The translations under genes were made by a program, and so were the position numbers. From Phycomyces blakesleeanus NRRL 1555(-) (Eukaryota > Mucoromycota > Mucoromycetes > Mucorales > Phycomycetaceae): 64,000 nucleotides of DNA. The notes below the pieces were generated by a model that was not told where the DNA came from, searched no databases, and saw only the letters and a list, made by a program, of their open reading frames with translations. Positions within the stretch are counted from its first letter, which is position 1, and each line of letters starts with the position of its first letter. The stretch spans positions 2,347,223 to 2,411,222 of the forward strand of contig NW_017265135.1 of NCBI RefSeq assembly GCF_001638985.1. The letters run 5' to 3'. This document shows positions 22,145 to 33,934 of this stretch, piece by piece.

Positions 22145-24345
22145 TGAAAAGGAATATATAAGCAGGGATTTTGTCCCTGAAGACAAAATCACTATTATAT
22201 TCTTTTAGTTGATTGAAAACAGGCTATTTTTCATATTTACTCTTCTCTTTTAAGAAATTGATGAGAAAGACTACTTGTTTAAGATTGTTCTTTTTAAAAG
22301 AATATCTAATGAGTAATTTTTATCGAATATAATGGTAATACTTTTTTTTTCAAAGCTGTGTGTACTATTTATGTGTTTATTGTATCTCTGGTAACCACAA
22401 TTAATAATCAATGTACATTCTATTCTTGTCTTGAAGAAAACCAGGATATGCATGCACTCCTATAGATACAATAAAAAAATAAGATGGCTGTACTCTCCAT
22501 TCAGAGTGTTCTAGAGAGGAAACAATGTTCTGTGCATTTGGATATGCAGGTCAAGACATCATTAGAAGAAGACTAACTTGAATCAAACTAGATTAAGGGT
22601 CGAATATCAAAGTAGTATTACTGGTAAATCAACAGAACAAAATAAAGATTTTTGTGTTTAGTAACTAAAAACAGTAAGTGCTTGAAGTCATCAATAGTAG
22701 GACAAGAGATGTTATTAGTCGATATGTCTTTCGATAGGTTTTTTTCCCTATAATATATATAATGTAGTCGCGAATTTCGTATGTTTGGCTACAGATTTGC
22801 AACTTTACATTCGAGAACCACAATGTTATGTATATAAAAAGATAAACAGTTGTTAGTATTAATTAAACAAGATAAACAAACCCATAATGTTCTTCTTTCA
22901 AAGTGATCTACTGTATTTAATCTCAGGGAGACCTATGGGTATCCTGTCTTACGCAGCGCCAATTGTAATGAATTTAATTTCGGATTTCACTTGAATTCAT
23001 AAATTCAATTTGTTTGTTATTTCATAAAATATTTGTTTTATAAACAGTACCAGGTTCTTATCTTATGGTATATTAACTAGTAATATATTAATAAATATTA
23101 AAGAAGATATATCCGTATATCTATATATTCGGCTATATCAGTATAATACACTTGTGTATGGAACAGGTTGTTTAGTTTGTGATATTTCCATCCCAAGGCA
23201 TTATCAGTTACACATATATGAAGCGCAGTCATTTCGAATCCGATAATGCTGAAAATTTTCAAATCAATCTGATGCAAGTAATATATACATATGGAAAAAA
23301 GGCTCACGAACACTTGAGTACGTGGTGTGAAAGTCTGCTTGATCCCGAACCTGAGTGTGCCGTACTTTAAAATGAGTACTAGAAATTCTCTTTGATCATT
23401 TGGAGATACATTCAAGCTTCCCCTGATTCTCTACATTAATGCGGTACTTGAGAATACATCCTGCTATGATCTTTCAAGACATATTAGGTCAAAATTTAAT
23501 TGTGATTTTACGGCCAATATATTCATTTCTTGGGTATAATCCCCATTTCAATTCAGCAAACTCACCCCTGTCCCACAGGGTACACCTGGCTCATTTCTTT
23601 TATTGTACCAATATACGGCAGATGAAAATTGATTAATTACATTTGAAATAATGATACTGGCCAAAATCATAAGAATACATGTAAAAATATACATGCTTAT
23701 TAAAAAGTACATTTGGATAGGATATGGACACATATGCATTTGTATATATGTAGATTTGTATATCCACACACACATATATATAGTGAAATCAAATCAAATA
23801 AAAATATATGTCGTGTACATTCAATTTCTTCGGGCCTTTTTTTTCTTAATTGATATACATTGATGAAATTCCCAAAAGAAATAATGCTAAGATCATTCGA
23901 TAACTTCAGAAAGACACTGTTTAACCAAAATAACCAAGATGGAAATAAAGAAATATTTATAGTTTACAACCACAAATAACTATTGGATATTTCACGGGTT
24001 TCAAGAAAGGCATGGAATTTATGTTTTATTATATCTAGGATAATTATTATACTAAATTTTATTATTGAAATAAGTATATTTTTACTTATTGCTTTCTTGT
24101 GTGCCTATTGACGGTTGGCTCACTAATTACAATTTTACACAAATCGAAAAAGTTCATAGAAATAATAATATAGTATTTTTGTGACGCAGACATTTTTTTG
24201 TTTATCTCAATGGCGAAGAAAAAAAAATATACAAATTTAGGTGTAAATAGCATTAATGTAACTGTTAACCCTGGAGTGTCTTTTCTCTGCTTTTGCGTGC
24301 CTATTCTGACCCTTTTTTATACATACAAAAGAACTTTGAAACGGC
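21700..24345. other. 2.6-kb AT-rich spacer
   Basis: Divergent upstream region of the G beta and COX23-like genes. A TA-rich run lies at 22115-22144. ORFs such as 23098-23415 look non-coding. No transposon protein could be read. Confidence 0.45.
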
Positions 24346-24665
24346 ATGCCACTTACCAAACCAGCACCACCACCACCAAAGCCAACATTTGACGAATTCT
24401 CAACACCTGCAGATTTTAATGACAAGTTCAAAAAGAAGGAGACAACAAAGTACATGAACCCATGTTCGGTTGAGGAGAAACAAAGCATGAAGTGCCTGGA
24501 CAAAAACAATTACGACAAGTCAAAATGCGATTACTTTTTTATCCAATACAAGGAATGCAAGAAGAAATGGGTAAGAATTTATAATGGAAATATTCCTTAA
24601 CTCATCATTCACTCTCAATATAGCTTGAGGATAGACGCCAATTAAGAAGAAAGGGCTTATTGTAA
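24346..24665 (+). CDS. COX23: Twin CX9C mitochondrial protein, COX23/CHCHD7-like
   Basis: Two exons (24346-24570, 24624-24665) give 88 residues. The twin CX9C motif is explicit: CSVEEKQSMKC and CDYFFIQYKEC, separated by LDKNNYDKSK, a spacing and wording typical of COX23/CHCHD7. The second exon supplies the conserved basic tail LEDRRQLRRKG. These proteins are imported into the intermembrane space by Mia40 disulfide relay and support cytochrome c oxidase assembly. Without the splice the protein would end in a non-homologous RIYNGNIP. Confidence 0.8.
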
Positions 24666-24890
24666 ATAATCTTAAGTTCACAAAATCTGCAGTAATTTGA
24701 CATCTCCATTTACATTTTTAAAAACTGAAAGTTTATTTTACTACACAAGACCATCACGCACATTCTACACAATTTAATGTTCACACATAGACTCAATCAC
24801 AAAATATTATAGAATTTAAATGCATTTTGTACTGTCGATACGTGTGTATCAGAGGAAGTTTATTTCAGGAAAAAATGTTTAGTTAACACT

Positions 24891-25346
24891 TTAATCGAAG
24901 AGACCTATTAAAGCACATTACGTCAAATTAGTTTTATATCCAAAAATGTAAAAATAACTTGATCACTTACCGAAGCCCATATCGTCGTCGGACTCCTCCT
25001 TCTCCTCAACAGCCTCCTCAACAGCGGCCTCAGTGGAGGCAGCGGCACCAGCAGCGCCAGTAGCAGCGGCAGCACCACCGGCACCAGGGGCACCGACGTT
25101 CAACAAAAGAGCCTTAAGGTCCTGGCCAGCGAGAGCCTTGGCGTAGAGGGAGAACCAGACGGGCTCAACCTCGATACCAGCAGCCTTGACAAGGGTCTGG
25201 AGCTTGTCAGACTAGTGTAATGTGTATATATATATAGTCAGTGTTTTTGCTCGTGTGTAGGATTATTAAGTATCACTTACGGTGATTTCAACGTTGTCAT
25301 CCTGGAGGATGAGAGCGGCGTAGACGACGGCGAGTTCGGCGGACAT
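24891..25346 (-). CDS. RPLP1: 60S acidic ribosomal protein P1
   Basis: Three exons (25346-25281, 25211-24971, 24904-24891) give 106 residues: a helical N-terminal dimerisation domain ([13 protein letters not shown]), an Ala/Gly-rich hinge (GAGGAAAATGAAGAAA) and the acidic tail [16 protein letters not shown] that recruits elongation factors to the ribosomal stalk. The last five residues depend on a 14-nt third exon. Codon use is strongly biased toward C-ending codons, as expected of a highly expressed gene and unlike its neighbours. Confidence 0.95.
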
Positions 25347-25723
25347 GCTGTATATACAAAAGGTAAGGATGATGTTCGATGGATGGATGTTTCAATGCTA
25401 CGTACACGCAACGGATGGATGCAAATGAAGGAGGTTCAATGGATGGACGCATTCGCTCGCCAGTATCTTGTTTTCGAAACACAGTCACAGGTCGACCTGT
25501 TTGGATCGGAGCACCGAGATGAATTTTACAAGACTTTGTTCAAGAATCGGAGAGGGAATGATACTTACCACTCCCTCCCTTTTAGGTGCTTTATTGGTTA
25601 CTCAATGTCAAGTTGGATGAAGAATTGAATATTTGAGAATTGACTTTTAGAACAAAAATATTATATATATAAGAAAGAAGGAGAATGTAGGAGCTTGAGT
25701 AGAAACATATGTTTTGTTTCCAT

Positions 25724-26846
25724 TTAATTAAGGTAGTAAGCTACTGCACCACAGGCACTAGATGTCAGCAAAGACGACAAGAAATTAACCTGATAAAAAA
25801 ACGGTACATGATTGTTGGTATATACTCCTTCTTAAAACACTTGCGTTATCTTTCTTACCTGGTGGTTGTCGAGTATATCATGGCCACTAATGACATCTCC
25901 ATCCTCCTTGGAAGCTTCGTTTAGTACCATTTTCTTTTTAGAAGAATAAAGAGTCTGTTGAACAGTGGCTCCAAGCACAGAATCAATCTACAGACAATAC
26001 ATAAATACAAACCTTACGCCATAGTTCTTGTTTCGACTTACCAATGATCCACCTAAACCAGCACAGCTTCCTAAAACAATAATATCCCAAGCGAATCCAT
26101 GACAGGGACTTTCAAATGCTAAACATATAGCTCCCATCAATCCTATAAATGCACCGCCACCAATGGAAGCAGCAAGACCAAGAGGAGATACACCACCATT
26201 TGTTCCTGGAGGAACTTTCTTGAATGTTGTAATAAGTGTTGGCCAGCCCTTGTTGAGAACGCCAAGTTCACTTGCCCACTATAATCATGTTTGCAGTTGA
26301 GTATACATAAAGTCAACCCTTATACTCTGGACTTACGGTGTCGCCAGCACAGCATCCGTAGTGCCTATAAAACATTCGACCATATTAGAACCTTAGATTA
26401 AATTAAAAGTTTATCTTACCCAATATAAATCCACATCATTACAGTGTGTAGCTTTGATTGGTCATAACAAGTAGTAGTTGGCTCTCCTAGATAGTGGAAA
26501 AGTCCTACAGCAATACCTCCCAGAAGACCATTGCACACTACTTGTGTGAGGTCACGTTCGCTCGACTTTTCATAGTCTATTTCAATAAGTTTTTTTCTGT
26601 CTGCTTTGAACTGGGCATTACATTAGAAATGAGAGTTGAATAAGGTATGCCACTTACTTTCGTGAGTTTCGAGCTGGAAAGAAAGAAAGAAAGTAAAACG
26701 ACAGTGAAAAAGAAGTATGTAGATGAGAAGGTAATCATTCCCAAAAAGAATGCACCCACTGCACCATCAATTGTCAGAGATTTCTTTCGCCTGGTGTGAA
26801 TGACCATCAGAATGGATAAACCCAAAGCAAATAGTAAACGCGCCAT
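25724..26846 (-). CDS. TMEM19-like (DUF92) membrane protein
   Basis: Six exons (26846-26658, 26610-26420, 26364-26337, 26278-26042, 25987-25859, 25789-25724) give 279 residues. Conserved TMEM19 phrases are [46 protein letters not shown] and ILDNHQVNF. Several membrane spans are evident. Exon 3 is only 28 nt. The start at 26846 has a good context (CACCATGGCG); an in-frame ATG at 26942 would add a poor 32-residue extension read partly from a pyrimidine tract. DUF92 proteins include the plant phytyl-phosphate kinase VTE6; the function of the fungal members is unknown. Confidence 0.85.
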
Positions 26847-27188
26847 GGTGAAAAAAAAAAGAAGAAGGACAGGAAGAAAACCAAAGGCGGATTTAACGAT
26901 GTTCAACGGACTTAGTTTATCTGTACGCCTATCGTGTTCCACACTTGTAAATTTAACTTGGATTGTGGATTAAATTTATAGTTATACTGATATTGGTCGT
27001 AATGCTTAACCACTGAACAGGGAAATCGACCCAATTAGAAAAATAAGAATATAATTAGCATGACACAACTGTGCGCTTGATATTACAGCCCCACGTATAA
27101 TAACTATATGCTCTTTTAATGAAATAAAAAAAAACATTGTTTATTGTTACGATTAGAACAAAACAAGGTCTAAAGGGTACGAAAATAT
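26847..27188. other. Short intergenic spacer
   Basis: Upstream of the TMEM19-like gene and 3' of the complex I gene. Nothing else recognised. Confidence 0.5.
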
Positions 27189-28007
27189 TTAATCTGATCT
27201 GATCTTGAGGTCGGTCAAGTCAGCATGGCTACCAGCAGTCAAACCGCGAGCACTTGCACGCTCAAAAGACCTTTATAAAAAATAGTTTAATATGTATCCT
27301 TCCAGATATAAATTATATGTATACTTACTCTGGGTATCTCATGCGGTAGATAGGCGCGCGTTGAGCATCCTGATAAACAAGTCTTTATATATAATTAGCA
27401 AGCATATAATCAATCATACTCTTAATACTTCCTTCTAACTCGTACTATATTTTACTCCATCTTTTTTCTTGTTTTTCTCATTTTTTATCCATTAAATAAA
27501 TTACCTATACTCGGCCAACTTCTCTGCAGCTTCAAGGTTTTCAGTGTTGATGCGATCCATCTCTGTGCTGGGGGTCATACGGTACTCAATCCACTTTGTG
27601 AAAGGATGCTTCTCCTAAAAAGAGAGAAAATAAACATACACACAGCACACATTATGACATTCAGCACATTGTTTTCTTTCATACGGACTATTTATACTCT
27701 AACAGGATATAGCTTACTTCACCCTGACCAGTGACATGTTCGCTCACACGATAAAATACAACACCGGCAATAATGGTGAGCAAAGAGTTTCTCCAGACAT
27801 TGCTGCTAAATCCTATATAAAGCAATAGCCGGGGTAAATAAGCCGCCACAATTCACAGAATAAGCTGTCTATACACCCACTTTCTTCAGGGAAAGACTCT
27901 GTAGCATGCTTAGCAGAACCGTGCTCAGACGCGTATGAGCGCTTGAGGATCTGACTAACGGGTGATGATTTCAAGAGAGAGGTTTTGCTAGCAAAGCGCG
28001 ACGCCAT
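27189..28007 (-). CDS. Probable mitochondrial complex I accessory subunit (17.8-kDa/NUXM type)
   Basis: Five exons (28007-27881, 27812-27718, 27614-27505, 27382-27329, 27270-27189) join in phase to 155 residues. The first 30 are rich in Ser, Lys and Arg without acids until SEHGS, fitting a mitochondrial presequence; one membrane span follows (NSLLTIIAGVVFYRV). The C-terminal half has TENLEAAEKLAEYRLVYQDA and YRMRYPESFERASARG, with AGSHADLTDL, a pattern like the C-terminal domain of Neurospora NUO-17.8 as I remember it. The exon 1 donor GTGGGTG is weak and the residue at the junction is uncertain. The identity rests on pattern memory only. Confidence 0.6.
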
Positions 28008-28179
28008 TGGAAACTAAACTAATTCGTACAGGGACAAAGAGGAATCTATGTTTACAGTCTTACTATGCGGAACCTGAAATATAATGTGACGTCCAGTTCT
28101 ATTATAGCTCCGAGAGCTATCACAAAATAGCGAAGACTTCAGCGGATGCTGTATTGCAAACCTTGAAATATAAGCAACC

Positions 28180-28998
28180 ATGTCGGGATCAGCAAACCAA
28201 TCGGGCGACGAAGGCGATATCGATCTTAAAGAACAAGACCGTTTTTTGCCGATCGCAAAGTAAATAGCTAATGACGAGAGTATTTATCTGTAGATCTTAT
28301 ATTATTACATCTAGTGTTGCACGCATCATGAAGAAGGCTTTGCCCGAAAATGCCAAGATTGCGAAAGACGCGAAAGAGTGTGTCCAAGAATGTGTCTCTG
28401 AGTTTATCTCATTCATAACTAGCGAATATCCTTTATTGATAAAAATTAGATACATAAATATGTGCATAGATATATACATATATATATATACATGTATATA
28501 TATGTGTGTATGTTTTATATCTAGATTTTAAAGATATTTTATTTTGTCTTATCCTTAACCTTTTTCATACAGCAAGTGACCGATGCCAGCAGGAAAAGAG
28601 AAAAACAATTAACGGCGAAGATATATTGTGGGCTATGCAATCTCTTGGATTTGAAAGCTACGCAGGCGCATTAAAGATTTATCTCACAAAATATCGCGAC
28701 GTAAGTTTACTTAAGAATAAGAATAAAGAACTTTTTTGATTTATCTTTAATCAATTTTTTTAACTCATGCTATCGTAATTTTAATAGACTACTAAAACTG
28801 ACAGACCTACTACAGCCAAGGAAAAAGAAGATGGACCAATTTATGTTCCTCAGCCATCTGGAGAGCATGGTACCGAAAGTTATTATAATGGTAAATATAT
28901 TGTATTAAGTATGAATCAAACAAGTTAAGCACTTTAACTTATAAAATGTCTAAATAACAGCTATTGCTCATCAATATTTGGATCCAAACAAGAACTAA
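28180..28998 (+). CDS. HAP3: CCAAT-binding factor subunit B (NF-YB/HAP3)
   Basis: Five exons (28180-28259, 28315-28425, 28571-28700, 28788-28890, 28961-28998) give 153 residues. The histone-fold core is textbook [74 protein letters not shown]. It dimerises with HAP5/NF-YC and, with HAP2, binds CCAAT boxes. Intron 2 (28426-28570) is a U12-type AT-AC intron; removing it exactly restores GAA GCA AGT GAC, giving SEASDRC as in all NF-YB proteins. The short acidic and polar tail after the core ends [12 protein letters not shown]. Confidence 0.95.
28426..28570 (+). other. U12-type AT-AC intron in the NF-YB gene
   Basis: The 5' splice site is ATATCCTTT, a perfect match to the U12 consensus; the branch region ATCCTTAAC (28551-28559) matches TTCCTTAAC; the 3' end is AC at 28569-28570, about 12 nt after the branch A. 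No GT-AG solution restores the conserved protein here. Length is 145 nt and it contains a TA repeat. Confidence 0.92.
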
Positions 28999-29146
28999 GG
29001 TTCATTATTCACTATAAGCCTTTCCGCTAAGGCTAGTAATATCATGATTAACTAGTAGTACATTATATACTCGTGTATTGTATACTGGCTTCAAAAAAAA
29101 ACAAAAAAAAAACAAAAAATGTGTATATTGTATCATTTCGTCTCGT

Positions 29147-29936
29147 TTAAACATGTTTGTCTGCGATTGGATTTGCATGAATTGTTACACTTCGAATGCG
29201 CACTTCCTGTATAGGGCGATTTTTCTCGTCTACTGGCATTTTTTCTATCGCATCTAGAGTAGTATCTGCACCGTCAATAACCCTAAACATGCCGACATTA
29301 ATAAACCATAGAATCATATTTCAACTAAACTTACTTTCCGAAGATTGTATATTTTGTATCCAAATGTGGGTGCTTTCCATATGTAATGAAGAATTGGGAA
29401 CCATTTGTATTAGGTCCTGAGTTGGCCATTGAAACAATACCGCGAGCATTATGCTATCAATATTAGCTATATGTTAGCTGTGTTTATTTACATTTAGTAT
29501 ATTGGCTGTTTTTACCTTTAATACAGATCGAATTTCGTCATTAAACTTCTGTCCCCAGATTGAATTTCCTCCTTTTCCTGTACCAGTGGGATCACCCGTC
29601 TGAAAACAAATTTCAGTGAATGTATTAGATATATTTTGATTTGGATGAGAATGACTCACTTGTAACATAAAGCCCTTTATATTTCTGTGGAATAGATTAT
29701 TGTCGTAATATCCACTTGCACATAGGGCAAGAAAGTTCTACAAAAATTGTCAATTGACAAGGTCTGATCGCCAACATTTTATTTTCTTCTCATTAAGCTT
29801 ACTTCTGCTGTCTTTGGCACAGATTCACAAAAGACTTCTATCTTCAGATCGCCGAGATCGGTATGTAATGTTACAGACTAAAAGATAATATATTTAGTGG
29901 CTAATAGCTATGCTAATGTATAGTGATTCATACCAT
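29147..29936 (-). CDS. PPIL3: Cyclophilin, PPIL3 type (peptidyl-prolyl cis-trans isomerase)
   Basis: Six exons (29936-29934, 29877-29803, 29737-29660, 29599-29516, 29453-29335, 29282-29147) give 164 residues. The sequence follows PPIL3 closely: [56 protein letters not shown] and the end [13 protein letters not shown]. The catalytic arginine is in [12 protein letters not shown]3 proteins associate with the spliceosome. The first coding exon is just the ATG, followed at once by GTATGA; the second exon begins with Ser2. Confidence 0.93.
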
Positions 29937-30170
29937 TATTAGTAAGAGATGAACTTAAAGAACTTGGAACGCGGTTAAAGAAGACTGTACAGCACTATGA
30001 ACAGTCACACGATATCCTCTCAGTATTTGAAGCTGCGTATTTCTTTTCTCTCTCTCTCTTTATATATATATAGTTGTGTAAATGAAGATAATAAATCCAT
30101 ATTTTATGAAGATTTAATAAATACGGCTCAAAAAAAATAGACCCTTTAACTTAGAGCTTATTATCCCATT

Positions 30171-31251
30171 TCAGAAAGCCGAGTTCAAGAAGTCCAGTAA
30201 ATGAGATCTGTTTTGATCTCTTTCCTTATCGTCAGCAGTTTTGCGAATCTTCAGTTTGAGCTAATATTTATGCGAAAATTAAACACCACCTCCACTAAGA
30301 AACAAGTAGGCGAAAATAAGAGAATCTACAATTTATCTCTGTGCCTACCTTTTTACCAGTAATTGCACTACGAGGGTTACTATCATCGTCACTCAAACTG
30401 CTTCTCCTCTTGCTTTTTCGCTTTATATAAAACTATAGTTAAGTAACCTACCCTCAAGTAACATACCACATATTGACTTGTTCTCTCATCATTAATTCTA
30501 TTTATATTGCTACTATTGCTGTTTTTACCTTTTTCTTGTCTTTATTCTTACTCTTGCTTCTACTCTTGTCTTTACTTTTACTTTTTTTGGACTTTCTCTT
30601 GGAGTCTCTCTCGTCTAATATCCTGTATAAGCATAGCTTCTTTTTTCTTGTCTTTGTCTTTGTCATTTTCTTTTCTACCTTGATCAGATTCGCTTCCACT
30701 TGTGCTGCTATCATAAGAGCTCGCTGAATGACTTCTCGAATGATTGCTATGAGAGCGACGTGATCTCTGTCGCTCGTCTCTGTGATTTTGGCGAGGAGAT
30801 CTCGAGCGTGAGCTAGATCTACCTGTTAGATTATACACATTTAAATTACAAGCCAAGGCAAATAATGCCAAGGCGATGCGAGTCAATGATGAATAAAAAT
30901 AAGGAATCATCGCCGACCCCCGTGTTGATAGGTTGGATTCACAATAAAAATGATGAACACGCCATTGAAACAAAAAGATTGTGTGAGGAACAAGTATTGT
31001 CAAAATCAGACCATCATCACATACCTCGAGAGCGCTGTTCAGAATGGCGATGAGAGCTTTGGCTTTTTACAGATCTGGATCGTCTACTATCATTAGATGG
31101 AGAAGAGTGTCGACGTCGTGTGGGTGAGCGACTACGATCTCTTTTGTAGCTAGAATCTCTTGAACCTCGATCTGATAAGATTAACTATAAGAAAGAGCTT
31201 TCTGTGATGAAGACCAGAGTTAATGAAAAATGCTTCACCTCTTTCTCCCAT
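30171..31251 (-). CDS. SR-rich nuclear protein, probable splicing-related
   Basis: Six exons (31251-31239, 31171-31025, 30822-30679, 30614-30529, 30420-30349, 30260-30171) fit in phase to 183 residues. The first half is an Arg-Ser domain (RDRSRSPTRRR, SSSRSRSPRQNHRDE), followed by Lys/Ser-rich nuclear-localisation-like sequence and a compact conserved-looking end, KLKIRKTADDKERDQNRSHL then LDFLNSAF. No RNA-recognition motif is present. The 66-nt intron between 30679 and 30614 is inferred because it is the only one found that reconciles the two reading frames. The gene is not recognised by name. Confidence 0.65.
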
Positions 31252-31547
31252 GATTTTCTTGTAGATAATAATAACAAGGTAAAGGACAACCAGCTGTTGC
31301 CATAACTCAAAAAGATGTTACAAGCTGCATCACAGTCACAAGGACTTTATTTGTTGAAAATAAAGCAAAACACATTTGTAAGGCGTACAATTCGAAAATA
31401 CAAGGCGCATCTTTAAGAGTTACTAACCATTATGAATGGACCTTCTTTTCAAATAAACAATACAGAAAGGTATTCTTAGTTTACTAAGGAGCATATTAAA
31501 CATTTTGACATTATCTTCTATATAATGTTTACTCAACTTTTTGTTTA

Positions 31548-32357
31548 AAGGTGTTCTCCAGTGTCCTCAATCTAGTACCTAAAAAATCTAGGATCGGTTC
31601 AATGGACAAATATATTACTGTCAGCTATTATTATGTTATTAATAAAAAATAAACAATAATAAATAGCCAATATTCTGGTGAAAATCGATCATATATCTAA
31701 GCAAGAGCATAGTAATTACTGAGCTGGACCAATTCACGGAGAGATATAGAGTAATATAAAGAACAAAAAATACTAAATTCAGCCTCTAAAATAATAAGAG
31801 TTATTCTCATTGACAGCCTTACAAGTACTTTCGATCCATATTTTCTTTCTCTCTCTAAAAAATTCTCTTTATTTTATATTTAAAATATAATAAAAAATGG
31901 ATCACTCGAGCCTTAGTATGCAAAGGTTTATAGGTCTGAAAAGACAGGGCCTTATGAACCTCTTCATGATGTCATTTCCACTCGTATATAACTTCTTCGC
32001 TTTGGCACAACTATGGAGACTGTATACTACTATTAAATCATTCCTTACTAAAGTACCATACCAAAAAGACTTTAAATTAGCATGTAACAATGGTCAATTA
32101 CTCCTGGTCATTGTAAAAGCTGAATCTAGTATTTTTGTTCTTTTACTCTATTATCTCTCCGAAAATTGATCCAGCTCAGTAATTACTATATTCTTGGTTA
32201 GATTAATGATCAACTTCCATCAGAATATCGGCTATTTATTATTGTTTATTGTTTATTTTTTATTAATAGCATAATAATAGCTGACAGTAATATATTTGTC
32301 CATTGAACCGATCCTAGATTTTTTAGGTAATACACTGAGGAGGCTGGAGGATACCTT
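31548..32357. mobile_element. 810-bp TA-flanked foldback element with ~190-bp inverted arms
   Basis: Left arm 31548-31736 (AAGGTGTTCTCCAG...) and right arm 32164-32357 are inverted copies; the block CCTAAAAAATCTAGGATCGG is exact in both. Both ends abut TA. The 430-bp core holds a 90-codon ORF (31897-32169) without recognisable similarity. Structure and target site suggest a non-autonomous Tc1/mariner derivative. Confidence 0.8.
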
Positions 32358-32579
32358 TAGCATAATATATCTATCGACAGAAGCAAAAATTAAACCCTTT
32401 TTGGCCCTCGGGTGTACCACAAAATGACTTTTACGAAAATACAATTAAAAATACAACATCTACGTAGAGTAGCTATCAACCTGATCGGAGGGATCCTGAT
32501 ACCTTATACTCAAAACCGCGTCTGTTCTTCAAATGTATTTATTTTTTTATCCAAAGAAGTCTAAAAGAACGTCTACATT

Positions 32580-33932
32580 ATGGAAAACAAAATGGAGACC
32601 GTTGCTTCAAAACAATACGTGTATCGGAAGCTAAAGGATCTTCCAATAACTGGTAATTTTAGCCGAAAAAGTTTAATTCTTTAAAGGAGCTCGCACTAGA
32701 ATAGATCAACTCAAGCAAAGAATTTGGCTTTGGTAAAAAAAAATTCGGAAAACTTACCCCACGAGACGTATCAGTCGTTCAAGCACTTATTGATACAATA
32801 AGAATATGAATCTAGGATGGCACTCTTAGTCCCGCAAAGTATACCGACAAAAAAGGATATCACTTTTTCTGCATTGCACCTCTATACACTTTACAAACTA
32901 AATTTATTTAAATTGATGCTAAAGTTTTTTTTTTGGATTCTGTTGAAACAAAGTGGCGTGCCAAGCTTTCCAGACTACTTAAAAGGTCCTTCGCAACTCC
33001 CGTAAGTCCTTCAGACTTTGCAATTGATATTAGGAATGTGTGCACTGTTTGGGTGGTTTGCCCTGATATACCAAGACCCATTACGGCCGTAAACACTTCC
33101 GGTACCATTTAACGGCAAAAAACAACTCTTGATGAGTGCTATCACTTTTGCGGCTATAATGACCCAAGTTCCTTGAGAATAAAGCATAGAGATGATAATA
33201 AAATGGGTTTTAAACGGATCAACAAGCTACCTTCTCCAAAAACAACAATAATCAATAACTTTTTTAAAGCTTGTAAACAAAAAATATTTCACTTTGACAC
33301 CATATGCAAGTACTGCTCTACTGACTAATAATAATAAAAAACAAATTTGCCCTTTATACAATTTAGCCTAACAATTATGTCAAACAGGAGTTCAAAGATA
33401 AAATTCAAAACATATATAAGAATACAGCAGGCGGTGGCTGAAGTATGTAAACGCTTAACAATTAAAAGCAAAAAAATACAGACAAGGAAGCAGAACTGGA
33501 GAAAAAACGGCGAGTAGGAAGTCCCTCTAGACATTATCCCATAACCCCTCAAGATACAGCGGTTCCACAAAAAACCATTATTGCGTTTGGGGCTACAAGA
33601 TTTAGTCCCACGCAGCAAGAAAAAAACTGCGCTTATTAAGTCGATTGAACGAAAGCTGCTACAAATGCAGACTGAGGACCTTCACGTATATATTTTTGAC
33701 GAATTCCTTGTAAGCCAAAATTTTAATTCCTGTAAAACAAGAAATCTCGAGAATGTCATCACAGCCAAGCCGAGGCGAAGAGTATATATAATATTAAAGG
33801 GTAAAGAAAACACTTGTAATATAACTTCAAATCGTGATATAAACGCTACGAAGAACATTTACGATATTTGCATATTTGCTACTCAAGATAATAACTCACG
33901 TAGGCCCCCTTTTCAGCATCAATTAGGAAAAT
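32580..33932 (+). pseudogene. Decayed Fanzor-like RuvC nuclease element (second subfamily)
   Basis: Collinear fragments with frameshifts: LSRLLKRSFATPVSPSDF (32960-), PDIPRPITAVNTSGTI (33065-, RuvC-I region), ECYHFCGYNDP (33140-), LPSPKTTIINNFFKACKQK (33230-), QQAVAEVCKRLTIKSKK (33430-), TIIAFGATRF (33575-), and the open 33581-33934 frame with VYIFDEFLVSQNFNSC (RuvC-II glutamate and zinc Cys) and RDINATKNIYDI (RuvC-III). The RDxNAxxN motif is canonical for TnpB/Fanzor. Several zinc Cys are lost and the RuvC-I block is degraded. The part upstream of 32930 is barely readable. Confidence 0.68.
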
Positions 33933-33934
33933 GA

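Noticed and set aside
31897..32169. 90-codon ORF in the core of the foldback element as a host gene
   Set aside because: It lies entirely between the inverted arms and shows no recognisable family; kept only as part of the mobile element.
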